This document shows positions 33,567 through 41,668 of a DNA stretch of 64,000 nucleotides, piece by piece. Each line of letters opens with the position of its first letter. Positions within the stretch are counted from its first letter, which is position 1. Where the stretch lies: contig CBDCRK010000024.1 of assembly GCA_965220955.1 (NCBI GenBank), positions 1 through 64,000 on the forward strand, read 5' to 3'. The position numbers and the translations under genes are program-made. Under the pieces are notes generated by a model, which was not told the origin of the DNA, ran no database searches, and was given only the letters and a program-made list of their open reading frames with translations. Source of the DNA: CBDCRK01 sp965220955. GTDB lineage: Bacteria > Desulfobacterota > Binatia > Bin18 > CBDCRK01.

Positions 33567-34770
33567 GAGACTTGTGAGAATCACCGTAATGGCAGGCCCT
33601 ACGTCGTATTACACAGCTCGCGTTGAAGTCGGCATTATGGGTAAACCCACACCGATAACAACGGAACATTTCCCGACGACGGAAAGTCTCTACCGACCCG
33701 CAGGCGGAGCAAGTGAGCGAGGTGTAAGGCGGGGCGATCAACTTAACCCGGACTCCTACCAAAGAGGCAAGAAGCGCAGTGCGTTTTGCAAAGAACCGCG
33801 CTGCATGCTGCTTGTATCTCAGGAGTCGCTTAGGGTCCTCAAGCGCAATGCCTCGGCCAGTAGCCAATGCCACGGACACCAGTTTTCTGGCTTCATGAGC
33901 GAGCACTTGTCTCTGAGGGGTTTGACGGCCGAAGTCATGGGGCTGGCCCTGTCTTTGACGTTCGGCCGTCCTTTCTTTTTGTTTCTTCAGGATGGGGCGG
34001 AGGTCCGGCCCACGGTATCCATCAGATCGGGTCACTGCTGTTCTTACGCCCACGTCATTCCCGTACCATTCTTCGGCTTCGTAGGCTTCGGGCAAAGGAC
34101 AGCAGACGTAGACAATGGCGTACCACTTGCCCTGGCGGCGCATGACCTGGGTGGACTTGCTCAGCTTTGCTCCCGGATGCTCCAGGGCCCGGTTGAGTGC
34201 CCGGTGCTTCTTGGCTGGCAAGTAGAGCTGGCAGTCTCTGCTAAGCCCTTCGATGTGTACCCAAAGATCAAAGCTGGTGTCCTTCCTGGGTTGCTGCACC
34301 TCTGCGGCATCACAAAGCTCAGCGTGCAGGTAGGGCAGTTTCATCGCTTCGGCGCACCGCTGCTTCTTGAGAGCTTTGGTAGACTTTCTGGCCCGTTTGT
34401 AATCAGTGGCGGCCCGGTAACGTACTCTCTGCTTGAACTCACCTTCACCTGCCTGAGACTTGCCTTTGAGAGAAAGTTTTCCTTCTTGGGCCACCATGGA
34501 ATCCAGAAAATCAATCTGGGTGTGGTGCTCGCGCTGAAAGTAACTACAAAGCATACCCAGCAGGTCGGACTTGATCCTGGTAGGGTAGAGCTTGACACGA
34601 TAAGCCAGAGTAAGAGTCTCGTTTGGGGAGTGCTCCACAGCGCTAACAATATACTTATGAAGGGAAGAAAAATCAGCCCCGCCTCGTGCGAAGTCATAGG
34701 CTCACCGCACAGGTGCGGTTATAACGCTCGCGAGCGTGACACTAACTCGCTCGCTAAGCTTGCACATTAA
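33527..34770 (-). mobile_element. IS605/IS1341-type insertion element carrying only tnpB
   Basis: The tnpB gene is flanked by a 14-bp perfect inverted repeat: GCCTATGACTTCGC at 33527-33540 and GCGAAGTCATAGGC at 34688-34701. Beyond the latter lie hairpin-forming sequences, ACCGCAC-AG-GTGCGGT (about 34703-34720) and the 14-bp palindrome ACGCTCGCGAGCGT (about 34724-34737), as expected for subterminal hairpins at the left end. No Y1 tnpA is present. Exact boundaries are uncertain. Confidence 0.65.
33529..34638 (-). CDS. tnpB: TnpB/OrfB RNA-guided endonuclease-like transposon protein
   Basis: Protein of 369 residues. The RuvC-like catalytic residues are D195 (GNDVGV), E267 (IALEDP) and D337 (HNADFNAS). 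The zinc finger is C310-x2-C313 and C327-x2-C330. All catalytic positions are kept, so nuclease activity is plausible. TnpB proteins use an RNA made from the 3' end of their element to cut DNA next to a short motif and thereby retain the transposon. The start codon is GTG with a weak binding site, so the true start may be slightly downstream. Its 3' end abuts the PuuE-like gene. Confidence 0.9.
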   Translation of the reverse strand: MEHSPNETLTLAYRVKLYPTRIKSDLLGMLCSYFQREHHTQIDFLDSMVAQEGKLSLKGKSQAGEGEFKQRVRYRAATDYKRARKSTKALKKQRCAEAMKLPYLHAELCDAAEVQQPRKDTSFDLWVHIEGLSRDCQLYLPAKKHRALNRALEHPGAKLSKSTQVMRRQGKWYAIVYVCCPLPEAYEAEEWYGNDVGVRTAVTRSDGYRGPDLRPILKKQKERTAERQRQGQPHDFGRQTPQRQVLAHEARKLVSVALATGRGIALEDPKRLLRYKQHAARFFAKRTALLASLVGVRVKLIAPPYTSLTCSACGSVETFRRREMFRCYRCGFTHNADFNASCVIRRRACHYGDSHKSPKSLLLLAEAKS

Positions 34771-34858
34771 AAGAAAGGTGCTCGGAGGTGGTGTTACCCG
34801 ACAACCCGTGAGCTACCCTCTAGGTTGCAAGCAATATTTAGCTTAGAGAATCAGGAGT

Positions 34859-36508
34859 ATGTCTGTGACAAACCTATCTGCTTATCCCTCTGCCAGCCGG
34901 CCGGTGGCGACCGGAGTCAACGGCATGGTGGCTTCGGCACACCCTCTGGCATCCTTAGCGGGGCTGCGCCTGCTTATGGCTGGCGGTAACGCCTTCGACG
35001 CTGCTGTGGCAACAGCTGCTACCTTAAATGTGGTCGAGCCCTACATGTCAGGAGTAGGAGGAATCGGCCTGGCACTGGTTTACCTAGCCAAGGAAAATCG
35101 GGTCCGAGCGCTCAACTTCTCAGGTAGGGCTCCTAAAGCTGCTGAGCCCTCCAGGTTCACAGAGGAGACAAAGGAAACTGGCGTTCTTGCTCCCCTTGTT
35201 CCAGGCAATGTGGCGGGTTGGCTCACCCTCCACGAAACCTATGGATTGCTGGACAGGGAGCGCATATTCCAGCCGGCCATAGATTATGCCGAATATGGCT
35301 TCCCGGTGACTCAGCTGAACAGTCGCATGATGGCCCAAAGTACGCCAAGACTGTCCAGATTCCCATCAGCATCCATCATACTAGACAGCTCGGGACAACC
35401 ACCCAAACCGGGCACCCGACTCAAGATGCCTCAGCTTGCCGAGTCTCTACGCACAATTTCTCAACATGGCAAGGAGACCTTCTACAGAGGTGAGCTGGCG
35501 CAAAGCATTGTCAAGGGTAATCAGGAAATGGGCGGTCTCTTTACCCAGGACGATCTGGCAAAGTACGAAGCTCAGTGGCAGGAGCCCATACACATCAACT
35601 ATCGGGATTATGAGATATATACCACCCCGCCCAATTCCAGTGGCTTCCAGATTTTGCAGACCCTAAAACTTATGGAGGGCTTCCACTCGACAGACCTGAT
35701 ATTCCAGCATCCCAATACCCTGCACCTGTTCATGGAGGCGGTCAAACTCTGTGTGACCGACCGCATTAAGTATGCTGGTGACCCGAATTACGTGGACATC
35801 CCCATAAAGGGGCTTCTTTCGGATGAGTACGCGGCCCACCAAAGGCTAAGGGTAAACCGCGAAAAGGCGGCCCTTGTCTCCGGTGAGCACTATACTCGAA
35901 AAGTACCCTCCGGGTCCCTCACCGCGGGAAGCCCGGAGGAATTCGACGGCGGCATGACAACACACTTCGCTGTTGCCGACAGGGAAGGCAACGTGGTGTC
36001 CATAACCCAGACCTTGGGTGGGGCTTTCGGCTCAGCGCTGGCTGTGGGCAATACCGGTATATTCCTCAACAATATGAGCTACTGGTTTGACCTTGAAGAG
36101 GGCAGCCCTAACCTCATAGGCCCAGATAAGCGAGTTGATTTTGTAGTTGCTCCCACCCAGACCTTAAAGGCGGGTAAATTCTTTTTGAGCATGGGCACGC
36201 CTGGGAGTTGGGGCATTCTGCAGACAACTCCCCAGTTGCTGGTGAACGCTCTGGACTTTGGCATGAACATTCAGGAAGCTGTTGAGGCGCCCCGGTTCCG
36301 CTATTATACGGGTCGGCATGTCGAGATGGAGGAGCGCTTCCCTGCCCACGTGCGCCGTGCGCTGGAAGACCGCGGGCACGAAATTAGTGTCATTGAGCCC
36401 TGGTCCATATCTGTAGGCGGTGCGCAAGCAATCCAGGTAGACATGGAGGCAGGCGTGTTTCAGGGTGCTGCCGACCCGCGTAGAGACGGATACGCTATGG
36501 GCTGGTGA
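34859..36508 (+). CDS. gamma-glutamyltransferase family protein
   Basis: N-terminal-nucleophile hydrolase of 549 residues. The proenzyme cleaves itself before the catalytic Thr at T367 (FDGGMTTHFAVAD). Other conserved pieces are GGNAFDAAVATA, EPYMSGVGG and PPNSSGFQIL. There is no signal peptide, so it should be cytosolic, like the branch of GGT-like acylases and hydrolases rather than periplasmic GGT. It could release glutamate from gamma-glutamyl compounds or glutathione. It starts 90 bp beyond the TnpB element; the element may have separated it from an earlier neighbour. Confidence 0.88.
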   Translation: MSVTNLSAYPSASRPVATGVNGMVASAHPLASLAGLRLLMAGGNAFDAAVATAATLNVVEPYMSGVGGIGLALVYLAKENRVRALNFSGRAPKAAEPSRFTEETKETGVLAPLVPGNVAGWLTLHETYGLLDRERIFQPAIDYAEYGFPVTQLNSRMMAQSTPRLSRFPSASIILDSSGQPPKPGTRLKMPQLAESLRTISQHGKETFYRGELAQSIVKGNQEMGGLFTQDDLAKYEAQWQEPIHINYRDYEIYTTPPNSSGFQILQTLKLMEGFHSTDLIFQHPNTLHLFMEAVKLCVTDRIKYAGDPNYVDIPIKGLLSDEYAAHQRLRVNREKAALVSGEHYTRKVPSGSLTAGSPEEFDGGMTTHFAVADREGNVVSITQTLGGAFGSALAVGNTGIFLNNMSYWFDLEEGSPNLIGPDKRVDFVVAPTQTLKAGKFFLSMGTPGSWGILQTTPQLLVNALDFGMNIQEAVEAPRFRYYTGRHVEMEERFPAHVRRALEDRGHEISVIEPWSISVGGAQAIQVDMEAGVFQGAADPRRDGYAMGW

Positions 36509-36545
36509 TCAGGGCAAACGGTGGCCCCCTCACCTGCACCGTGAG

Positions 36546-36720
36546 TTAGACGCTGGGCCTGGTACTCTCCACTGCCGCCGGTTCTATTTTCTTAAGCTCG
36601 TTTTTCAACCCAAGCCGCCGGGCCGCCTCACTGACCGATAGTCCTAGTGCTGATAGCACATCCTCGCGCACGACTTCACCCGGATGAATGGGTGCGCGCT
36701 GGTTGCACGGTGGGATCGAG
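36546..36720 (-). pseudogene. HigA-type antitoxin remnant
   Basis: The frame reads APIHPGEVVREDVLSALGLS followed by VSEAARRLG, the conserved first half of HigA-family antitoxins. It then runs into unrelated residues to a TAA at 36546. No in-frame start codon precedes it before a stop. The recognition helix and C-terminal half are lost. Confidence 0.75.
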
Positions 36721-36737
36721 AGTCACAAAAGAGACAA

Positions 36738-37030
36738 TGATGTTAGTCGTTGGCCTCCCGGATAGGAGCAAATTCAAGGGGTATGAAAAAAGCTCCAAGC
36801 ATCGAAAGGCCGAATCGTTCATCAAAAAACAAGGACGAGAAATTAGTCTACTCTCCGAGACGGACTTTTTTGACATTATTAGCCTCGAAAAGCCCAAGAT
36901 TGCAAAGCAACCGCAAAGAAAAAAGAGAACAATAGAAGACATCATGAGGGAATCTCTGGCTGAATTTTCGGAGCGGCTCAACCTCCCGATCAACAAGGAG
37001 GCCATACATTCTGTCCATGGACCAGGGTAA
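36738..37030 (+). CDS. hypothetical protein with BRCT-like segment
   Basis: About 97 residues from an ATG at 36738 or 36741. The piece KFKGYEKSSKHRKAESFIKK followed by QGREISLLSETDFFDII resembles the second half of a BRCT domain as found at ligase C-termini. The remainder is a basic linker and a helix. The frame ends exactly where a RAYT/REP end begins. It may be a gene fragment; no good ribosome-binding site is visible. Confidence 0.35.
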
Positions 37031-37054
37031 GGGTCAGGCATGTGTATTGACTTA
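37031..37054 (+). repeat. third copy of the RAYT/REP terminal sequence
   Basis: GGGTCAGGCATGTGTATTGA then CTTA matches the left end of the element at 5598-5622 with a single substitution, in the same orientation and at the same position relative to the transposase stop codon. Confidence 0.8.
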
Positions 37055-37325
37055 CTTCTGAAATACCTGGAGTACCCTAGCCTCAGTCTTTAACTCCCGC
37101 TTGCTTCTATACTGGTCATACAGCCCACTTATCACCGCCGGACCTCTCTGTGACTGCCTCGCCATCTCCTCGGTCTTCTCCCACTCCCGCCCCAAGTACA
37201 CTATCATCGCTCGCACCGCCACCCTGCTTCGTTGATGACCCGCTCGCAATAATACCTCAGGCTCTATCCCATGCTCCTTGGTCACTGCCGGGACTAACAA
37301 CATAAATTGTTGTTCCCAGAGTCCA
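37052..37325 (-). pseudogene. RAYT C-terminal remnant (DnaA-like HTH tail)
   Basis: The frame reads GLWEQQFMLLVPAVTKEHGI, then RSRVAVRAMIVYLGREWEKT and ends VLQVFQK just inside the repeat end. It matches the C-terminal helix-turn-helix region of larger RAYT transposases. The HUH/Tyr domain is absent. The TAA lies within the repeat, as in the 5.6-kb copy, where LLKVFQQ-stop occupies the same place. It abuts the end of the oxidoreductase fragment. Confidence 0.7.
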
Positions 37326-37326
37326 T

Positions 37327-38202
37327 TTAGGTGAACATCCGCCGGTAATGCCGATACCAGTCACTCTGGAAGACCTCGTTGGCATCGTACTTGCGCTTGA
37401 GGTCCAGGAACTTTGGCATCTGTGGATAACAGACATCTAGTTGCCGGTGACTGGCCCAGCGGTGATAGGTAAGGAAATAACTGCCACCCTGCTCGATCGC
37501 CCTATCTATAATTCGGCGGAAATCGTTCGCCGCCTTGGCAATACCCTGTGGACTGTGAGACACATGGAGGTTCATGACAATACACACGTAGGACTCCTTC
37601 GCCCAGGGAAGAAACGATTCGTCATCCTTTTCAATAAGACGGATGGTACCGTAGATGACTTTAACCGCGTAGCGGCGGAAGTCGGAGGAAAGGGTGTCAA
37701 GGAATGCACCTAATGCGGGTCGCGGAACATACACCTCGGTGATCATTTCCGTACCCGGCCAATCTAAACCGGTACGCCGATCCACAGCCTTGTGGTAGTC
37801 GTCGATGTAAGTGCTGAGCTGATGGATGTCGGACCAATAGATCTGGCCACTGGTAGAAAGGTAATACGAGGAATAGACTTCAAACACTCGCTTTGGGTCT
37901 TTGTGCGCCAGGAAATAAAGTTCGCGCCAGTCATCAGTGCTCAATCTCTTCTGAGTCGCAGGAGTAGGCTCAGACTCATCTACTGGCCGATAACAGGAAA
38001 ACACGCCTTTCTTTAGAAATCCAGAGGATTCCGGGTCAATGGAGAACTGGCAATCGCCATACAGATATCCGTTGGCAATGCGCTGATCAAAGGCCGGAAT
38101 GAGATCGTCTATATCGATGATCTCAACCACCCGTTGCAGTTTCTTGCGCGGTATCAGGCGCAAGGTAACACTCGCAATTACGCCGAAGATGCCGTACCCT
38201 GA
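37327..38202 (-). pseudogene. FAD-linked oxidoreductase, N-terminally truncated by a deletion fusion
   Basis: From about 38200 the frame reads GYGIFGVIASVTLRLIPRKK, the end of a PCMH-type FAD-binding domain, and continues for about 280 residues through the cap domain (TEVYVPRPALGAFLD, YRHYRRMFT end). The first 150-200 residues, including most of the FAD domain, are gone. The sequence in front belongs to another gene in another frame (the truncated membrane protein), so one deletion removed the end of that gene and the start of this one. An internal ATG at 38163 could express a non-functional piece. Confidence 0.8.
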
Positions 38203-38410
38203 TGAGCTTGAGCATCACCATAATCATCAGGATCTGGATTGGCAGCAGGATCGGATAAGGAAGCAGGCCGGAGTACCAGTGTTCCATGGCAGGTAAGAAT
38301 TCAACACCGAAAAAGGTCACCAGTATCTGGCCAAGAACGCGCAGTACAAACAGAAAGGTTAACAAAGACAAGAGGATGGCGTAGCGCCTCCTCTCCTGGT
38401 CATTAGGCAA
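38203..38410 (-). pseudogene. small membrane protein, C-terminally truncated at deletion junction
   Basis: MPNDQERRRYAILLSLLTFL starts a protein with two or three hydrophobic helices (about 11-35, 47-66). Near residue 70 (MVMLKLI) the sequence switches to out-of-frame oxidoreductase DNA; the chimeric frame stops at 38123. Membrane proteins of this kind are found beside FAD-linked oxidases in other genomes, which fits loss of the intervening part. Family otherwise unrecognised. Confidence 0.55.
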
Positions 38411-38513
38411 AGCACCACCTCGGGAAAAAGTTGATCCTCATGAGATATAGGCGGGAGGCTATTTACGAAAACTCTACTTTCTTTTCCCTTGGCCTCACGC
38501 CTGCTTATAGCAC

Positions 38514-39812
38514 TTACGGTCGCTTATAGATGATGCCGTCTTTCATAACAAAACTGACCCGCTGCATGGTCGTAATGTCTACCGTGGGGTCTTGCGGCAC
38601 CGCAATGATGTCTGCCAGTTTGCCTGTCTCTATTGTCCCTAGCTGCTTCTCAACACCCAGCAGCGTGGCAGCACTCAAAGTTGCCGAACGAAGAGCTGCC
38701 ATTACCGGCATTCCAGCCTCCACCATATACTCGAATTCTTTGGCATTATCGCCGTGGGGCGATACCCCGCTATCGGTACCGAAGGCAATCTTTACGCCGC
38801 CCTGGTAAGCCTTGGCAAAGGTCTGCTGGATAAGTGGCCCAATAGTCGCAGCCTTGGTGCGAACGACTTCCGGGAAAAAGCCCTCAACTTCGGCTTTCTC
38901 TCCTACCCATATGCCGGCTATGATGGTTGGCACATAGAAGGTGCCGTGCTCTTTCATCAGCTGGATCACCTCGTCATCCATGTAAGTTCCATGCTCAATG
39001 GACCGGACCCCAGCACGAATAGCCCGTTTCATGCCTTCTGTACCATGAGCATGGGCGGCTACCTGAAAGCCATAGTCCTTAGCGGTTTCCACAATGATGC
39101 GAATTTCCTCTTCGGTGAACTGCGGATTCTGCCCACTGGCAGCAACACTTAGTACACCGCCAGTTGCCGTAATCTTAATCAGATCGGCACCATCCTTATA
39201 CCGCTGACGGACCGCCTGACGGGCATCTTCGATGCTGTTAATCACTCCCTCTTTGGGACCAGGGTCTCCCATAAGGTCGGCCCGCATGCCATTCGTGGGA
39301 TCGGCATGCCCACCCGTGGTTGCCAGGGACTTGGCAGCGGTGTAAATCCGTGGACCCTTTACTAAACCTCGGTTTACGGCGCGCTTCAAAGACACGGTTA
39401 CGTTGTAACCATCGCCCACGTTGCGCACTGTAGTAAATCCTGCCAACAAGGTCTTTTCCGCATAGGCCGCGGCCCGAAAGGCATAGTCTGCCGGGTCCAG
39501 GCGGAAACGTTCAGAATAGGAGTTCTTGCTCAGTTGAGACGATAGGTGGGTGTGCGAGTCAATCAATCCCGGCATACAGGTGTGCGCTTTCAGGTCAACA
39601 ATCTGGGAATCCTTGTTAGGAGTGCGGTATCCGGACTCAACACCGTTGATGCGGTTGTTTTCAAGCAAAATGCTTACTTCGCTGACCAGCTTGCCAGCAT
39701 CCACATCCACCAACTGGCCACAGTGGAGCACAGTGGTTGCACCCAATGCCGGAAAAGCCGGGAGAAGAGCCAAAAACAGAATGAGCAAGCCTATACCGTA
39801 GACGGTCCTCAT
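38514..39812 (-). CDS. exported metal-dependent amidohydrolase (imidazolonepropionase-like/prolidase type)
   Basis: Protein of 432 residues after start correction; the ATG at 39812 follows GGAGGTTACACA and opens a signal peptide (MRTVYGIGLLILFLALLPAF then ALGA). The TIM-barrel metal site is complete: HTH in GLIDSHTHLSS, the carbamylated Lys in LIKITATGG, His in AAHAHG and SIEHGT, Asp in GTDSGV. The family includes Xaa-Pro dipeptidases and carboxypeptidases that hydrolyse dipeptides or amides in the periplasm. The C-terminus GKLADIIAV is standard. Confidence 0.9.
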   Translation of the reverse strand: MRTVYGIGLLILFLALLPAFPALGATTVLHCGQLVDVDAGKLVSEVSILLENNRINGVESGYRTPNKDSQIVDLKAHTCMPGLIDSHTHLSSQLSKNSYSERFRLDPADYAFRAAAYAEKTLLAGFTTVRNVGDGYNVTVSLKRAVNRGLVKGPRIYTAAKSLATTGGHADPTNGMRADLMGDPGPKEGVINSIEDARQAVRQRYKDGADLIKITATGGVLSVAASGQNPQFTEEEIRIIVETAKDYGFQVAAHAHGTEGMKRAIRAGVRSIEHGTYMDDEVIQLMKEHGTFYVPTIIAGIWVGEKAEVEGFFPEVVRTKAATIGPLIQQTFAKAYQGGVKIAFGTDSGVSPHGDNAKEFEYMVEAGMPVMAALRSATLSAATLLGVEKQLGTIETGKLADIIAVPQDPTVDITTMQRVSFVMKDGIIYKRP

Positions 39813-39883
39813 TGTGTAACCTCCGTGGGGAAATGCCGGCTGGGGTGCGGGACGAAAGTGATTGAATATGGGAGCTGTTAGTT

Positions 39884-39990
39884 TGGCTATAGGTATGGTT
39901 GTGCCTATAGCCAGTAGAGGAATAGGACTCCTACCGGGCTGGCTATTTTTGGCCAAGCACTGAAACTGCCTACCAAGGCCAGCCCGGTAG
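39884..39990. repeat. pair of inverted repeats between cupin and amidohydrolase genes
   Basis: TGGCTATAGG (39884-39893) with CCTATAGCCA (39904-39913) forms a perfect 10-bp stem. CTACCGGGCTGGC (39931-39943) with GCCAGCCCGGTAG (39978-39990) forms a perfect 13-bp stem around a 34-nt loop. Neither has a T-tail on the minus strand. They may be mRNA processing or operator structures. Confidence 0.6.
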
Positions 39991-40034
39991 TGAGAAAGAT
40001 GACTAATTTGACAGGATCAGAACCTGTGATCTGC

Positions 40035-40940
40035 CTATCCTATGTCCTCTGGAGGCGCAAAGACAGTGAAGCCAAAAAGCGGTTCGCTTCCTGTGCGCAG
40101 ACTATGGGGAGCCCCGGCCGGAATCATTGCCACATCTCCCGCCTTGAGATCCACTTCCTTCCCCGAGATCCGGGCGGTGACCCTACCATCAACAATATAG
40201 AGAATCTGGTCTCCCTGGTGGGTGTTCTCTTTGTCGCCAGTATACCCGGCCGGAAGAGTGAAAACAGCAGTGTTACTCTGCGGGGTCTTCTGCAACATCT
40301 TGACCGATTGCCCGCGATAATTAAACACGTTCTCAACGTCCAGACTACCGTTAGGCGCGCTCAACGTTTGGCATGCCTCTAATAGCCACTTAACACTAGA
40401 CATCTCATCATCAACCATAGTACGCAGCAGCTCCTTGGTATGCTGATCGTCCTGAATCTGGGCAATAGAGTCGTTAAGGGGCTTGATAGCCTCGGCCGGA
40501 TCCTTGATCTGGGCGGCAATCGACTGCAGCTTCTCTAGATCCTTCTTCTCAGCCGAACCAAAAAAGCCTATCCGCTGGTCGCGCTCCTCTTGCGGAACTG
40601 TACACTGTGGCACCCCGCCTAGTTCGCGCAGCCGGGCCTCAAGCAGCTGGGCATGGATGCTCTCGCGCTGCTGTACTGTGCGCAGCCCGCCTTTGACACA
40701 CTCCTGATCGCTCACCTCTATCCAGCGGGACAGAAATTCAGAGGCAAAGTTCTCCTGACAGCGATATTTGTCCAGGAAGTTTAGGATCATCTCCCGCTCG
40801 CTGGCGTAATTCTTACCATCGTAGGTATAATTCCCCTGGCCGTTGAGCTCCTTCATCTGCGTTTCAAGCAGATCATCAGAGATCAACCCCTTGCGGTACG
40901 CCTTAAGCAGCTGTTGAACCTCAAATTCTCTTGTTGCCAT
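40035..40940 (-). CDS. ferritin-like helical domain fused to a cupin
   Basis: Protein of 301 residues. Residues 1-190 are helical with a ferritin-like pattern: FASEFLSRWIEVSDQECVKG, QQRESIHAQLLEARLRELGG and DDEMSSVKWLLEACQTL, giving repeated Glu and E-x-x-H candidates for a di-metal site. Residues 210-298 are a cupin_2 barrel: HQGDQILYIVDGRVTARISG and LKAGDVAMIPAGAPHSLR. The first cupin motif reads ENTHQGDQ rather than the usual HxH, so metal binding there is uncertain. GGAGGGAGAAG precedes the ATG. I know of no fixed function for this fusion; an oxygen- or peroxide-related role is speculation. Confidence 0.72.
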   Translation of the reverse strand: MATREFEVQQLLKAYRKGLISDDLLETQMKELNGQGNYTYDGKNYASEREMILNFLDKYRCQENFASEFLSRWIEVSDQECVKGGLRTVQQRESIHAQLLEARLRELGGVPQCTVPQEERDQRIGFFGSAEKKDLEKLQSIAAQIKDPAEAIKPLNDSIAQIQDDQHTKELLRTMVDDEMSSVKWLLEACQTLSAPNGSLDVENVFNYRGQSVKMLQKTPQSNTAVFTLPAGYTGDKENTHQGDQILYIVDGRVTARISGKEVDLKAGDVAMIPAGAPHSLRTGSEPLFGFTVFAPPEDIG

Positions 40941-41036
40941 ATTTCTTCTCCCTCCTATAGAAAATGGAATACTTTATCTGTGCAGAGATACACGGTCAGT
41001 GGGACAGTGTCAATCTTGTCAATAACTGGGCAGTCA

Positions 41037-41642
41037 TTAATCCTTGGTTGCCGGGGCTGGCACCTCCTGCATGCGTGAGGTTGTGTCATTGTCATATTCC
41101 AGATGCAGGGCTCGAACTATTAGACCGTGCATGCGCCACAGCCCGATCACAACAAATAACTCCAGAATTTCCGGATCCGAAAGATTTCTCTTTAAGGCTG
41201 CCAGAGTATCATCCTCTATCAGGTTACGAGACAGAATTTCGTCGGTGGCCGCCATTACTGCTCGTTCTGCTGGTGAGAACAGCTCGCTTGTTGTCCAGCC
41301 CTTGATGGCCACTAACTTTTCCTCTGGCACGCCCACCATCCGGGCAACCTTCATGTGCTGGGAGTACTCGAATTTTGAATCTCCTACAATTCCGGTACGC
41401 AGGATTGCCAGCTCACGAAGCTGGGGAGCAAGCTTGCGTCCCGGCTGTAAGAGGGCCATGAGCGAATTACGGGCCATGACCAATATGTCCGGAACCAAGG
41501 CAAAGGTTGTCCAGTAGTCACCGGGAGTCCCGGTTGCGGTTCCCGGTTCGGCAACGGGGTCACGCTCACCAAAAAATTCACGATAAATTTCTAATACTTC
41601 CGGGGCTGCTTCTGCTTGCGAAACCTGACGTAGCCGTCCCAT
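41037..41642 (-). CDS. carboxymuconolactone decarboxylase (AhpD-like) family protein
   Basis: Protein of about 201 residues. MGRLRQVSQAEAAPEVLEIY and APQLRELAILRTGIVGDSKF match the CMD/AhpD fold, but the usual Cys-x-x-Cys is replaced (FEYSQH), so a peroxidase-type function is unlikely; the conserved His is kept. AAGGAGG supports the ATG at 41642. It lies 27 bp after the amidohydrolase gene upstream and is probably in one operon with it. Confidence 0.85.
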   Translation of the reverse strand: MGRLRQVSQAEAAPEVLEIYREFFGERDPVAEPGTATGTPGDYWTTFALVPDILVMARNSLMALLQPGRKLAPQLRELAILRTGIVGDSKFEYSQHMKVARMVGVPEEKLVAIKGWTTSELFSPAERAVMAATDEILSRNLIEDDTLAALKRNLSDPEILELFVVIGLWRMHGLIVRALHLEYDNDTTSRMQEVPAPATKD

Positions 41643-41668
41643 AAAAACCTCCTTGATAACAAACAACC

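Noticed and set aside
33574..34770. Long plus-strand open frame of 398 codons
   Set aside because: It is antisense to TnpB, whose strand carries the RuvC motifs and zinc finger; composition is not protein-like.
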